From assembly GCA_023231115.1 (NCBI GenBank), contig JALNWA010000001.1, forward strand, positions 62,001 to 126,000: DNA of 64,000 nucleotides, read 5' to 3'. The first letter of the stretch is position 1. Each line of letters starts with the position of its first letter. This document shows, one piece after another, positions 30,671-40,689 of this stretch. The notes beneath the pieces are model-generated. The model saw nothing but the letters and a program-made list of their open reading frames with translations, did not search any database and was not told the origin of the DNA. The stretch comes from Candidatus Altimarinota bacterium. GTDB lineage: Bacteria; Patescibacteriota; Gracilibacteria; UBA1369; LOWO2-01-FULL-3. Made by a program: the position numbers and the translations under genes.

Positions 30671-31786
30671 TTACACATTCCCTTTCAAAACATCCAGCGT
30701 TTTTTTTGCGCACTCTTCCCAAGAAAACAAAGATAATCTTTCAAATCCTTTTGCGGAAATTTCTTTTATATAATTTGTATCATTAGCCAATTTATCAAGT
30801 CCGTCAGCGATAATTTGAACATCATAAGGATCCACATAATATGCGCCTTCGCCACCTACTTCAGGTAAACAAGAAACACGGGAAGTCAAAACACTCTTTC
30901 CATAAGAGAATGCTTCAAGAATAGGAAAACCAAATCCTTCATACAAAGAAGGGAAAGCAAAAATTTTACAATATTTCATGAATGCGGCTTTTTCCTCTTC
31001 TGTAATATAGCCCGGCATGATAACTCTATCATCAATTCCAAGATGATTTACCATCTTCAAAATTTTATCAAATCCAACTCCTCTTTTTCCCGCAAGAACA
31101 AGGTAGAAATCACCATTCTTTTCCAGAAATTTTTTAAATGCCTGAACAAGTCTTTCAAGATTTTTTTTACTTTCAAGTCTTCCAACAAAAAGAACAAATT
31201 TTGTTTCTTTATCAATTCTAAAATTTTGAAAAATTTCAGACTCAGAAAACTGTTTTTCAATTATTTTATCGGAAATTTTAGATGCGCTAAACCCGTGGGG
31301 GATTACAACAATTTTTTCTTCCGGACATTTGAAAAAATTCATCAAATCATTTTTTGTCGCTAAACTTGGAACAATAATTTTTGACGCATGCTTAACGGCA
31401 TACTTTGTACTCCAATTTAAATAATTATATTGGAAAGAAGAATAAACACTTTTTAAATATCTGAACGCAACATCATGGATTGTAATGACACTTCGTTTTG
31501 GTCTTATTAAGGGCAAAACATGAGAGGGGACAAATAAAACATCAATTTTCTTTTTCATCATTTTCAAAGAAAGCCAAAAAAGAGTCCAAAGTTTTTTCGC
31601 TTTCATTACAATATTATGAATAAAATTTTTGTTCGCGATGTTTAGTTTTTCTTTTGAATAAAGAAAAATCTCATCATCAGTTTTTTCCGCAAGTTCTATT
31701 ATAGAATTTATAATATTGAAACTATACCACTCGACTCCAGTGGATTGTTCGTGCCCGTACCTTGAAGCATCTATTCCAATTTTCAT
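30671..31786 (-). CDS. GT4-type glycosyltransferase
   Basis: 371 residues, GT-B fold. Starts MKIGIDASRYGHEQSTGVEW; the C-terminal half has LFVGRLESKKNLERLVQAF and the E-x7-E motif in FPSLYEGFGFPILEAFSYGK. It resembles mannosyl/rhamnosyl transferases of O-antigen type pathways. It stands 33 bases upstream of polX, and directly follows comF on the same strand. Confidence 0.88.
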   Translation of the reverse strand: MKIGIDASRYGHEQSTGVEWYSFNIINSIIELAEKTDDEIFLYSKEKLNIANKNFIHNIVMKAKKLWTLFWLSLKMMKKKIDVLFVPSHVLPLIRPKRSVITIHDVAFRYLKSVYSSFQYNYLNWSTKYAVKHASKIIVPSLATKNDLMNFFKCPEEKIVVIPHGFSASKISDKIIEKQFSESEIFQNFRIDKETKFVLFVGRLESKKNLERLVQAFKKFLEKNGDFYLVLAGKRGVGFDKILKMVNHLGIDDRVIMPGYITEEEKAAFMKYCKIFAFPSLYEGFGFPILEAFSYGKSVLTSRVSCLPEVGGEGAYYVDPYDVQIIADGLDKLANDTNYIKEISAKGFERLSLFSWEECAKKTLDVLKGNV

Positions 31787-31822
31787 ATAATTTTTTAAGC
31801 CCGCAAAACTCTACCAGAAAGC

Positions 31823-32512
31823 CTATCCTCTAGCAAGCGCTAAAACACAGATGTATTTAGTCTTAGCCATTTTTAACGCCCTGCTACATTCATTCACGGT
31901 GGAACATGTTGTGACAATATCATCAATTAAAATTATATTTTTGTTTTCCAAAAAACTTTCGTATTTTTCATTAACGAAAATTGAATTTTTCAAATTTGTT
32001 AAACGATCATTCCTTTTTAATTTTGCCTGATCTTCGCGATTTTCTCTCCACAGCACGTCACAAAATTTTAGATTAAGTTTTTTTGCAAAATTATATGCAA
32101 GAATTTTTGCGTGATTTTCTCCGCGTATTCTGATTTTTTGCTTACTCATTGGAACGGGGACTACAACAACATTTTCAAGCATTCCATTTTCTGAAAATTT
32201 CAAAAATTGATACCTCAAAACATTTACGAAAAAAACATTTATGGCCTTCAAAAATTTATATTTAAAATTCACAACAAGCTTTTGCAAAATTGTATTTTTG
32301 CTGTACAGAAAGCACAAAATCAATTGATCAAAAAAGAAAGTTTTCTCGCAAAATCTTCCGTAACAAAATTTTCCGCAAAAACTTTTTCTTTTACAATTTG
32401 GACATCTTTGAAATCCAATAATTTTAAGTGAACTTTTACATTCATTACACAAAAAATCTTCAAATTTTTCGCAATTGATGCACCTTTTTGGAAATAGAAA
32501 ATCTAAAATCAT
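31823..32512 (-). CDS. comF: ComF-family phosphoribosyltransferase-like protein
   Basis: A DNA-uptake-linked protein of the ComF/GntX family. ATG at 32512 (MILDFLFPKRCINCEKF) chosen. The zinc-binding cysteines are CINC...CNEC and CPNCKRKSFCGKFCYGRFC; the PRTase loop is ENKNIILIDDIVTTCSTV near the C-terminus. Members are needed for natural transformation in several bacteria. This could matter for import of cassette DNA, but that link is only speculative. Very A/T-rich. Confidence 0.85.
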   Translation of the reverse strand: MILDFLFPKRCINCEKFEDFLCNECKSSLKIIGFQRCPNCKRKSFCGKFCYGRFCEKTFFFDQLILCFLYSKNTILQKLVVNFKYKFLKAINVFFVNVLRYQFLKFSENGMLENVVVVPVPMSKQKIRIRGENHAKILAYNFAKKLNLKFCDVLWRENREDQAKLKRNDRLTNLKNSIFVNEKYESFLENKNIILIDDIVTTCSTVNECSRALKMAKTKYICVLALARG

Positions 32513-32556
32513 GCAGACACAATAAAGTATCCACATTAAATATTCTTAAAATTTTT

Positions 32557-33021
32557 CTAAAGTTTTTCTATCGTAAGAAACGCAGTATTTTCTCCGACGG
32601 GGTCCTTATCGAGAGAGATTTTAAATTCGCTGTTTATGGCTTCTAGACGGACACCTTCAAGATTATATTCTTTCAAAATATTATCTGTAACTTCCCATCC
32701 ATTGTTTCTTAAATCCTTTGCATATTTGGAAAAAGCATCTTTGGAAACATTAGTTATTTTAATTAAACTTGTTGTATTGCCGGTTTTTGTGCCGTCAAAA
32801 GTCGCATCAATTTTTCCATACAGAAATTCAGGAATGTCTGAAGAAAGCCCTTCTGGCCACACAACTCCTTTATCACCTTCGCTTATTGCTATGTCAACAT
32901 CCAAGTCGGAAAGAGAACTTGGGTTTTCTGTAACAACTGAAATTTTTTCTTCATCACTGCCAAACCCGCATCCTGAAAACAAAAACAAAGTGGAAACAAA
33001 ACAAATTAATATTTCTTTCAT
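32557..33021 (-). CDS. Small lipoprotein
   Basis: 154 residues with signal peptide and lipobox LFLFSGCGFG. The mature domain (VVWPEGLSSDIPEFLYGKI, then NNGWEVTDN and AINSEFKISLDK) resembles small two-layer sandwich lipoproteins in which a peptide pattern of proline-rich entry, beta strands and a helix repeats; no named family is certain. It lies between the UMF1 transporter and comF on the same strand. Confidence 0.65.
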   Translation of the reverse strand: MKEILICFVSTLFLFSGCGFGSDEEKISVVTENPSSLSDLDVDIAISEGDKGVVWPEGLSSDIPEFLYGKIDATFDGTKTGNTTSLIKITNVSKDAFSKYAKDLRNNGWEVTDNILKEYNLEGVRLEAINSEFKISLDKDPVGENTAFLTIEKL

Positions 33022-33039
33022 AAAATATTCAGAATTAAA

Positions 33040-34221
33040 TTATTTTACAGATATTTTTTTGACGGCTTTCCAAACCAAAAAAAATCCGATTACCATCGTT
33101 ATATACAAAATGATAAGCGGTATTCTCTGACTTTTAAAATAATCACTTCCATAGCCGTAAAGTATAGGTCCGACAAAAACGGCCGCCTTGGAGGCTACGG
33201 AAAAAAGTCCGAATTGATAACCGGATTCGCTACGATCAATGATATTAGAATATTGAGATCTCAAGTAAGACTGACTGTTTCCTATCGCCATCGAACCGGT
33301 CAAAATAACTATGGCTAAATTGATCATGCCTGAGCCGAACAACAAAAGAATAATTGAAATTCCCCATAATATAATTGTACCTCCGAGCAAATTAATAACT
33401 TTAAATTTTCTCGCCAAATAACCGCCATACCATGTCGCAGGGAAACCAATCAACTGAACAAGAAGTAAAACGCCGCCAATTTCAATATTTGAAAATCCAA
33501 ATTCTTGAGCCAAAAATATTCCCATAAACAGGAATATCACGGTAACTCCTTCACTTATAAACCAATATCCAAGAAATAATAAAAATTTATTTAATTTTGA
33601 TATAAATATTTTTTTAACAAGAGGTGGTTTTTCGTTTAATTGTACGTCTTTAAGCCCGCGCAACGAATATACGGAAAAAATAATATAAAAAATCGCGGTA
33701 CTCAAAAATACAATAGGGGAATAATCATCTCCTGTTAATTTTTGAAAGATTACAGCGATAATAAGAGCCAAAACACCGCCGACATAACCGAATCCCCATG
33801 CAAATCCGCCATATTCATAAGAGTCTTCTTTCGCAGAAACATGCGGTAAAATCGAATCACCTAGTGACAACGCTAAAATAAAAACAGCGTGTGTGAAAAT
33901 ATAAAGTGAATAAACATATCCAAGCGCATATTTTACAGCGAAAGAGATAGCCACCATTCCCAAAAAAGACACTATGATAGACCATTTAAAAGCTTGAAAT
34001 TTACTGGTTTTATCGGAAAATTTTCCAACCAAAACCGAAAGGAAAACCCCTATAATTGTGGCAATCGCATTTGCAACTCCCCATGCGCCCAAAGAATATC
34101 CGTGCGTTAATAAAACGGTGGAAAAAAATACCGGCAACAAAAAAGACGGATAAATCAGATAATACGAAGAATTCGCAAAATCATAATATGCCCACCTCAT
34201 AATGCTTTTTGGAAATTTCAT
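33040..34221 (-). CDS. UMF1-family MFS transporter
   Basis: About 393 residues and 12 helices; ATG at 34221 (MKFPKSIMRWAYYDFANSSY). The AYYDFANSSYYLIYPSFLLP start is the mark of the UMF1/Atg22-like (YxiO) MFS group. The inserted loop with GDSILPHVSAKEDSYEYGGFAWGFGYVGG is also typical. Substrate unknown; amino acid efflux is known for the yeast relative. The stop of the upstream gene is 18 bases away. Confidence 0.85.
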   Translation of the reverse strand: MKFPKSIMRWAYYDFANSSYYLIYPSFLLPVFFSTVLLTHGYSLGAWGVANAIATIIGVFLSVLVGKFSDKTSKFQAFKWSIIVSFLGMVAISFAVKYALGYVYSLYIFTHAVFILALSLGDSILPHVSAKEDSYEYGGFAWGFGYVGGVLALIIAVIFQKLTGDDYSPIVFLSTAIFYIIFSVYSLRGLKDVQLNEKPPLVKKIFISKLNKFLLFLGYWFISEGVTVIFLFMGIFLAQEFGFSNIEIGGVLLLVQLIGFPATWYGGYLARKFKVINLLGGTIILWGISIILLLFGSGMINLAIVILTGSMAIGNSQSYLRSQYSNIIDRSESGYQFGLFSVASKAAVFVGPILYGYGSDYFKSQRIPLIILYITMVIGFFLVWKAVKKISVK

Positions 34222-34238
34222 AAAATTAATTATAAATT

Positions 34239-35705
34239 TTAGTAACAATTAACTTTTTCTCCTAAATATTCTTTTTCAGCTTCGGTGAATCCCCAGAAAA
34301 CATCGCTCAAATCTTCAAATCCGCTACGTCCCATTATGCCGACGACATCAAATTCATTTTTGTTTCCTTCGCATTGATAAGCATTTTCTTCCGTTTGACC
34401 CAAATCTTCTCGACCGCAATATTCTCTAAACCAATCCGTTTCAGGCTTTCTACACAAAGCTTCCTCAAAATTTACGATATTTGGGTTTTTCTCATTTGGT
34501 AAATAACAATATTGATCCCAAAGACCGAAAGCGTGTCCAAATTCATGTACACTTCCAATAGGCGCAGTAGCCATAGTTAAGAATCCTCCAAGATTGCTCT
34601 TCCCGACAAAAGTCGAGCAATTTGGGGCAAAATCACTATTAACGCTTTCTTTTGGGTAAATCACATAATATTTTAATTCTCCTCCAGCTTTTTTAAAAAG
34701 AGCTTCGCCGATATCTTCATCAGTCGGAAGACAAAGATCATCAAAATAAGAATGAACTCTTATATACTCAGGACAATTTGCAAATTCGGTAGCCGCAGAA
34801 ACACCAATGGTAACTTCTTCGACGTAATCATTAAAAGCCTGTTCATCTTTGATGGAATTTCCAACATATGCAATATTCAATTTGGCTTTTTTACAAGTGC
34901 CGTCGATATAAACTTCATCATATTCACAATTTTGTTCTGACAACAAAGCGTTTTGCGGATAAAGACGGGACTTTTCTATACACGTATTTCGAACGCAAGC
35001 TTGGGTTGAGCTACACAGGTCGTTGTTATAAGAACACAAGTCTGGATTATCAAAGACAATTCGATTATTTGTATTTTTCTCCATGATTTCATAAGTCGCT
35101 CGAGTGTTGGCTTTTTCGCCCAAATAAGCGTTCAAAGTACCGTCGTTATATTTCAAAATTCTGGTAATCATTTCCGCCATTTGTCCGCGGCTGAAATCAT
35201 CATCGAAATAAGTAACGCTCAAAGGAATAAGGTTTTTTTCGCTTGCCTTAACCACAAGATCTTTGTACCAAGGAGACATTTCAGAATAATTTATCCCAAA
35301 TCCTTTTAATGTGATTTTCGCGGCTTCAACAAAAATAATTTTTTGTTCGGGTTTAAAAGTACCGTCCTGATAACCTACAACTATGCCGTTGTTTTTCGCA
35401 AAACAAACATATTTTGTGTACCATTCGCCGGCAGGCACATCAGAAAAACAATTTTCAAAAGCGAAAGATTCGAATTCATTTTCATACACGGCTTCCACAA
35501 CTATTTTCAAAAGTTCCGCGCGATTAAGCGTCTGATATGGCTTGTATGTGCCGTCCGGATAACCATTCACAATTCCTTTTTCTGTTATAAAATCAATGGC
35601 CTTGGAATAATTATGAGCCTGATTTACGTCGGTATAAGCGGCATAAGCAAAAGCAACACCGGCAAAAACCGATAAAGATAAAAATGCTAACAAAAATTTT
35701 TTCAT
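34239..35705 (-). CDS. SLH-domain surface metalloprotease
   Basis: 488 residues. Signal peptide (1-20), three SLH domains (about 22-80, 84-140, 145-190; for example GIVNGYPDGTYKPYQTLNRAE) that bind envelope polymers, a Cys-rich link (CSYNNDLCSSTQACVRNTC) and a C-terminal zincin with HEFGHAFGLWD at 387-397 and a Met-turn-like GIMGRSG near 460. The protease would sit on the outside of the cell. The three Zn ligands H, H and D or H are present, so it should be active. The exact MEROPS family is not certain. Confidence 0.85.
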   Translation of the reverse strand: MKKFLLAFLSLSVFAGVAFAYAAYTDVNQAHNYSKAIDFITEKGIVNGYPDGTYKPYQTLNRAELLKIVVEAVYENEFESFAFENCFSDVPAGEWYTKYVCFAKNNGIVVGYQDGTFKPEQKIIFVEAAKITLKGFGINYSEMSPWYKDLVVKASEKNLIPLSVTYFDDDFSRGQMAEMITRILKYNDGTLNAYLGEKANTRATYEIMEKNTNNRIVFDNPDLCSYNNDLCSSTQACVRNTCIEKSRLYPQNALLSEQNCEYDEVYIDGTCKKAKLNIAYVGNSIKDEQAFNDYVEEVTIGVSAATEFANCPEYIRVHSYFDDLCLPTDEDIGEALFKKAGGELKYYVIYPKESVNSDFAPNCSTFVGKSNLGGFLTMATAPIGSVHEFGHAFGLWDQYCYLPNEKNPNIVNFEEALCRKPETDWFREYCGREDLGQTEENAYQCEGNKNEFDVVGIMGRSGFEDLSDVFWGFTEAEKEYLGEKVNCY

Positions 35706-35787
35706 AGGATTTTTTTTATGAGGAAAAACAAACTAATAATAGCATGTAGTTTTGGTAATAGAAAAGATGCAATGAAAACTAGCCTAG

Positions 35788-35816
35788 TTGACAAAACCAG
35801 CAGTTTTCATTACAAT
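35788..35816 (+). promoter_or_regulatory. Consensus promoter of pepD
   Basis: TTGACA (35788-35793), a 17-base spacer and TACAAT (35811-35816), 23 bases before the ATG at 35840. Close to the vegetative sigma consensus. Confidence 0.65.
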
Positions 35817-35839
35817 AAACTCCAATTTAGACGTTTATT

Positions 35840-37378
35840 ATGGCACTTTCCCCACAAATCGAAGGAAATAGAGAAGCGATAGGCGGACTTAACCCAAAAT
35901 TGTTTTGGGAAAACTTTGCCGCGTTAAACGAACATCCAAGAGATTCTATGCACGAAACTCCAGCACTTGATGCAATAAAAGATTGGGCTAAAATGTCAGG
36001 TTTTGACTGTAAACAGGACAAAGTCGGAAATTTATGTGTTCATGTTCCCGCTTCTGAAGGCGTTACTGCTCCACCTGTGATTATTCAGGCTCACATTGAT
36101 ATGGTTTGCGTAAAAACACCAGAGAGCAAGCATGATTTTTCCAAAGATCCAATCGAATTAATAAAGGAAAAAGATTACATAAAAGCAAAAGATACAAGCC
36201 TCGGAGCGGATAATTTACTTGGAGTTGCGGCGGCAATGGCAGTGGCAGAAGATAAAACGGCTATACATCCAGAAATGCAAATACTTATCACAATAGACGA
36301 AGAAAGTGATTTTACAGGAGCAATCAATCTTGATGTAAAAACTTTAGGTCTTACGGGAAGGCAATTAATCAATCTGGACACGGAATTTCCAAGTACTTTG
36401 ATTACTGCGAGCGCGGCATATTGCGATATCGTGGGGAAATTGCCATGTGAAAGAGAAAGCCTTCAAGGGAATGAAGGTGAGTATTATGAATTAAAATTAA
36501 GCGGGTTTACGGGAGGTCATTCAGGGCTTGATATAGACAAAGGAAGAGGTAGCGCAAATATGTGTTTGATAAGGATTTTGCAAAAACTTTCAGAGAAGGG
36601 AGTTAAAATAATTTCCATTAATGGCACCGGAAAATCAAACAGCATCAGCCCATTTGCGAGTGCGGAAATATTTGTGCCGTCACACGTTAATGTTTATGAA
36701 ATTAACTCATTTCTTGAAGGTGAAAAAATCGAATTTAGAAGAACATTAAAAGATGAAAATGATTGTCCAAATGAAAATATTAAAATTGAATTAACAAAAC
36801 TGGACAAAGACGTAATTCAGAATGTCGGGGCTATAACAAGTGAGCCAAAGGGCAAAATTTTTACAGCATTAAAAAATATACCGGAAGGAGTTATTGAAAG
36901 AAGTCACGCAAAAGAGACACTAGGATCTCCGGAAAGTTCTTCAAATACTGGATTCATAAGAGTCGGGAATGACGCCGAATTAAAAATTTGTGCCAGAAGT
37001 TACGGGGATGAAGAAACAGAAAGAATTGCCACCGGTATTGTAAGAGCTTTAACGGAAGTTGGTTTTATCGTGGAATTACTTTCAAAAGGTGGAAGCTGGG
37101 TCGGTGATCCAAATTCTTTACTATCAAGAACAGTTCTTCAAACTTTTGAGCGATTAGACGGGGACTCAGGAAAAGTTGAAAGAGTTCACGGAACGTTGGA
37201 GATTTCCGGAATTATCGAGAGATTAAAAATGGCATTGGGGGGAGATTTTGATGCGGTTTCATTTGGAACAACTATTTTGGACCAACATTCAACATCGGAA
37301 AGAGTCCCAACTGCTGACGTTGAAAGATTTTACAATCATCTTTGCGGAGTTTTGGAAAAACTTGCGACGCAACAGTAA
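35840..37378 (+). CDS. pepD: Aminoacyl-histidine dipeptidase (PepD-like, M20)
   Basis: A cytosolic dinuclear zinc peptidase. The metal ligands are visible in IIQAHIDMVC, SLGADNLLGVAAAMA, TIDEESDFTGA and QLINLDTE; the dimerisation lid has GFTGGHSGLDIDKGRGSAN. At 512 residues it matches PepD of gamma-proteobacteria. Its 3' end meets the convergent zinc-ribbon membrane protein gene. Confidence 0.92.
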   Translation: MALSPQIEGNREAIGGLNPKLFWENFAALNEHPRDSMHETPALDAIKDWAKMSGFDCKQDKVGNLCVHVPASEGVTAPPVIIQAHIDMVCVKTPESKHDFSKDPIELIKEKDYIKAKDTSLGADNLLGVAAAMAVAEDKTAIHPEMQILITIDEESDFTGAINLDVKTLGLTGRQLINLDTEFPSTLITASAAYCDIVGKLPCERESLQGNEGEYYELKLSGFTGGHSGLDIDKGRGSANMCLIRILQKLSEKGVKIISINGTGKSNSISPFASAEIFVPSHVNVYEINSFLEGEKIEFRRTLKDENDCPNENIKIELTKLDKDVIQNVGAITSEPKGKIFTALKNIPEGVIERSHAKETLGSPESSSNTGFIRVGNDAELKICARSYGDEETERIATGIVRALTEVGFIVELLSKGGSWVGDPNSLLSRTVLQTFERLDGDSGKVERVHGTLEISGIIERLKMALGGDFDAVSFGTTILDQHSTSERVPTADVERFYNHLCGVLEKLATQQ

Positions 37379-37387
37379 AAAACATGA

Positions 37388-39130
37388 TTATTTAGGCAAT
37401 AATCCATATTCAGGACATCCGGAATTTCCGCCCAAATATCGTTCGCCGGAATAAGTTAAATAATCCCAACATGGAACATTTTTTCCGTAATTCGGACTGT
37501 CGATTTTATATTCGCACCTATATCCGGCTTCAGTTGTGGGAATTCTGTCCATGACTTTGCCTGTGCCGCCGACGATTCCTTTACGGGCGGTACATTGGTC
37601 GTAAAAGAGCTGAACAAGCGGAGAAAACACTTGAACCGTTTGAGTAGTTGCAGGTTTACCATTAACCATATTTGTCGTGTCTTGAGTCACTCCTTTGCTT
37701 GTATCTATCGGTTTTCCGCCTTCAATTGTAGGCCAGCTCGGAGGAATACCTACTTCAGATTCCGGAATTAATTCATCAAAATTTTCCCATGCCTTTTGCC
37801 AATTTGCTTCCGCATCTTTTTCACCGGAAGCAAATCCTATAGCTGAAGCGGCAATTTCATTAGTTGAAGAAACCGCATCTGCGACACAAAAAACATTAGT
37901 TGAATGATCTCCGACTGAAAGTCCACCGGTGCCGATACAAACAGCTCTTGGTGTAATATCTTCGTAAGTAAAAGGCTTTGGAGGAATTTCTTCAGGCTCT
38001 TTTGTCTCAACTTTATTACTGACGCTTGGAGTACTTTTTTTAGGAGCGGTATTGTTTGTTGTGGTTGGCGTTTGAGTTTTTGGCTGAGTGGTGGTTTTTG
38101 GTTGAGTTACTTGTCCGCCACATGGAGGCCCGCCAGGAATCTCTACGCATCCCGCATCAAATCCGGGGACATAGAGCCCGTTTTCATACGATGGAGGCAC
38201 ATACTCCGCATACGCAGTATTCTCTGAATTTGCAAAAATATTGGTACTGCTTGAATGTAAAATACCATTTAGCCAATGGCTTTGAATCAAAAGTTTTGCC
38301 GCGATATAACGCATCGTCTCTCGGTCATTATTTTTAATTGCGGTATCTCCGAATTCTTTAAGTGCTTTTATATTTTTAATGCTTATCGTAAATAATTCTT
38401 CCGCATCGCCATTTGAAAGTCTAAGTCTGAAATCTGCAGGATGAGAGGGAAGAGCCTTCCATGTATTAGTCTTTTTTGACGCCGCCAACACTTGATTGGC
38501 CCAATCAACAATCGACTGGCGATAACCAACCAATCTCGATGGTGTAGACGACACTGCAAGAGCGGTCAACCCATCCACAGAAAATTTAGAAGAGTCTTTC
38601 ACTTTTGTCATTGAGTCGCCTTTGATGGAATGTCCAGACATAATATAGTCACCCATTATTTTTGCAACAACAGCATCGGAAAAATTATCCTGAATCACAG
38701 GTAAAGCTTTTTTTGCGTAATCGTAACCGGAATTTATATATCCGAAGAAACCAAACAAAATTATTATAAAAGAAATACCTGACACAATTACACTTCGAAG
38801 CGTATTCGAAATAGGATGTTTAACCAACAATGTCCGTTTAATAATTTCCATCGCAACACTAACCAATATCATCATAAACACAACAACAGCCACGATGCCT
38901 GTGGCTTGATCAGACTCCTCTGTGGACATCTTCCAGCCTTGAGAAACATAGGTGGAAAGAATGCCCAAAATACAAAGAAAAACAAAAAAACCAAGCATCG
39001 TAAAAAAAAGTCCTCCAATGTTTTTTGGCTTATCAGCGACATTTTTCCCCTCACCACGAAGAACACTTCCACAACTTGGACAAAATTTAGAATAAAAAGG
39101 AATTTTTTTCCCGCAATCAGGACAATACAT
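37388..39130 (-). CDS. Zinc-ribbon membrane protein, function unknown
   Basis: 580 residues from the ATG at 39130 (MYCPDCGKKIPFYSKFCPSC). A four-cysteine zinc ribbon is followed by three membrane helices (about 40-65, 78-98, 114-136), then a large outside part with a Pro/Thr/Gln-rich stretch (TQPKTTTQPKTQTPTTTNNT) and a Cys-containing end (YDQCTARKG, YRCEYKID, VPCWDYL). It probably folds outside the cell. It is the last core gene before the accessory island. Confidence 0.65.
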   Translation of the reverse strand: MYCPDCGKKIPFYSKFCPSCGSVLRGEGKNVADKPKNIGGLFFTMLGFFVFLCILGILSTYVSQGWKMSTEESDQATGIVAVVVFMMILVSVAMEIIKRTLLVKHPISNTLRSVIVSGISFIIILFGFFGYINSGYDYAKKALPVIQDNFSDAVVAKIMGDYIMSGHSIKGDSMTKVKDSSKFSVDGLTALAVSSTPSRLVGYRQSIVDWANQVLAASKKTNTWKALPSHPADFRLRLSNGDAEELFTISIKNIKALKEFGDTAIKNNDRETMRYIAAKLLIQSHWLNGILHSSSTNIFANSENTAYAEYVPPSYENGLYVPGFDAGCVEIPGGPPCGGQVTQPKTTTQPKTQTPTTTNNTAPKKSTPSVSNKVETKEPEEIPPKPFTYEDITPRAVCIGTGGLSVGDHSTNVFCVADAVSSTNEIAASAIGFASGEKDAEANWQKAWENFDELIPESEVGIPPSWPTIEGGKPIDTSKGVTQDTTNMVNGKPATTQTVQVFSPLVQLFYDQCTARKGIVGGTGKVMDRIPTTEAGYRCEYKIDSPNYGKNVPCWDYLTYSGERYLGGNSGCPEYGLLPK

Positions 39131-39240
39131 ATTTAAACGGATGAGGATCCCGACGGCGCCATTATAGCAATCTATCAATGTTAACTTCAAGTAATATTGG
39201 GTGAATTGCTAAAGAAAATAAAAAAGTATAAGATAAAAAC

Positions 39241-39513
39241 ATGGAAGAATTATTACTTACACATAAAGGGGAAAAAGTAGCAGAACTAGGAAAAGACAAC
39301 TCCGGAGCGGTTGATGATCAAGAGAGATTCACTAGAAGCCAAATAGTAGACGCTTTACGCGCACGAGCGGTGCTTTTCGCACAAACAGGCGGTCCTGACA
39401 CTGACGGCAAAACAGTAACTTCAGAAATAGAAATTCTATTGAGAACAAGTGAATTGGTTAAGACAGAAGAAGGACGAAAATTTTTATATGTCGAAAAAAC
39501 AGCGGAGATGTAG
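39241..39513 (+). CDS. Cassette 1: 90-residue hypothetical protein
   Basis: Small soluble protein, not recognised. Acidic, with a helix-rich outline and a middle TRSQIVDALRARAVLFAQTG. It is the first of six one-ORF modules; its stop is followed after 39 bases by repeat copy 1. A weak promoter-like TATAAG precedes the ATG. There is no repeat copy upstream of it, so it marks the left edge of the array. Confidence 0.6.
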   Translation: MEELLLTHKGEKVAELGKDNSGAVDDQERFTRSQIVDALRARAVLFAQTGGPDTDGKTVTSEIEILLRTSELVKTEEGRKFLYVEKTAEM

Positions 39514-39552
39514 TCCAAACTTTGAGTCTACGCAAAAATCTTTTATGCAAGA

Positions 39553-39633
39553 TTTTCTGGTAACAGGTATGTTCCCACTTATTTTTGCTTCTTTTGGGCT
39601 TTCAGGAGGGAGAAAACGGAGATTATTTGTGTG
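39553..39633 (+). repeat. Cassette-array repeat copy 1
   Basis: First of six ~82-bp copies. The shared core reads TGGTAACAGGTATG, then a C-rich/T-rich middle with CTTCT paired to AGGAG and a G-rich end. This copy has CCC for TCC near the left and a 3' tail ATTATTTGTGTG shared only with copy 5. Confidence 0.85.
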
Positions 39634-39699
39634 AAATAATCTATAAGGCTAGAAAAATTACAACAAATATGCTAAAATGATAAGATTTAATCTTAAGTA

Positions 39700-40536
39700 A
39701 TGGATAAAGAAATAACAATAAGTGAAGGGTTGCCAGACAGAATAGTTCCATTAAGAGATGAATATGGAGGAACAGAAGAAATGGGTAGATTCCCAATTTT
39801 AGATAAAATTCAAACTGATACAGAGGGAGCAGTTAGTGGGACCACTAGGGCAAAGGGAGATGAAATTTTAGGTGATATTGTGGAAATGGCAAGGGCTGAA
39901 GGAAATGATAAAGTCCGTTTATGGAATATGTTAGTAACTTATGTGAATCAATCTGGTTATAGAAAACCAAAAGAAAGAAAAACGGAAATATTGAGCATCG
40001 GGTGCGGAGATGGTAAGGATGCAAGAGCATTAGATGAATTTTTTGGCGAAGGAAACTTTGGGAGCCCAAGCGACAATATAAACTATACTGGTGTAGATGT
40101 AGACGTCAACGCCATAGAAAAAGCAATTGAAAGAAACAAAAGACCAGATTTTTCAGCTCAAGTTACAAAGTATAAACTGCCAGAAAACTATCAATTTATT
40201 TGTGGAGATGCTACAGATTTAGCAGGATTAAAAGGAGTGCCACTAAAAGCGGATGTTGTTATGATTAGACATCAACAGATTTATAACAATGAAGAAGTGT
40301 GGAGGAAAATTTTTCAAAATGCCTTAGAAAGAGTTAATGAAGATGGAATTATAATAATAACTTCTTTTTCTGATGTAGAACATGAAATGATGATTAAAGC
40401 GATAAATACATTAAATTGTGAATTACTAGTGAACGAAAGGAATAAATTTGCAATGGTAACGAATATGTCGCCAAAGGTATCTATTGATAGGAATGTTTTA
40501 ATTTTAAAAAAAATAAAAAGTTCGAATCCAGTATGA
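39700..40536 (+). CDS. Cassette 2: SAM-dependent methyltransferase
   Basis: 278 residues. The SAM-binding motif I is ILSIGCGDGKDARALDEFF (about residues 97-115), motif II has NYTGVDVDVNAIEKA, and motif IV is KADVVMIRHQQIYNNEE. The sequence fits a class I methyltransferase of unknown target. An extended -10 (TGC-TAAAAT, 39670-39678) precedes it. The stop codon is two bases from repeat copy 2. Confidence 0.75.
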   Translation: MDKEITISEGLPDRIVPLRDEYGGTEEMGRFPILDKIQTDTEGAVSGTTRAKGDEILGDIVEMARAEGNDKVRLWNMLVTYVNQSGYRKPKERKTEILSIGCGDGKDARALDEFFGEGNFGSPSDNINYTGVDVDVNAIEKAIERNKRPDFSAQVTKYKLPENYQFICGDATDLAGLKGVPLKADVVMIRHQQIYNNEEVWRKIFQNALERVNEDGIIIITSFSDVEHEMMIKAINTLNCELLVNERNKFAMVTNMSPKVSIDRNVLILKKIKSSNPV

Positions 40537-40538
40537 AG

Positions 40539-40620
40539 TTTTCTGGTAACAGGTATGTTTCCACTTATTTTTGCTTCTTTTGGGCTTTCAGAAGGGGGGA
40601 AACGGGGATTTTGATTGTTT
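40539..40620 (+). repeat. Cassette-array repeat copy 2
   Basis: Begins two bases after the stop of cassette 2. Core as in copies 5 and 6 with CTTCT/AGAAG arms; 3' tail GATTTTGATTGTTT. The outer arms AACA and TGTT can pair. Confidence 0.87.
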
Positions 40621-40637
40621 AATCTCTCGGCAACTCA

Positions 40638-40666
40638 TTGATAAAATTCAAAAAAACAAGTATAAT
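40638..40666 (+). promoter_or_regulatory. Promoter of cassette 3
   Basis: TTGATA (40638-40643), 17-base spacer, TATAAT (40661-40666), 24 bases before the ATG. It lies inside the module, between repeat copy 2 and the ORF. Confidence 0.65.
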
Positions 40667-40689
40667 TAAACATTATTTATACTTAATAA

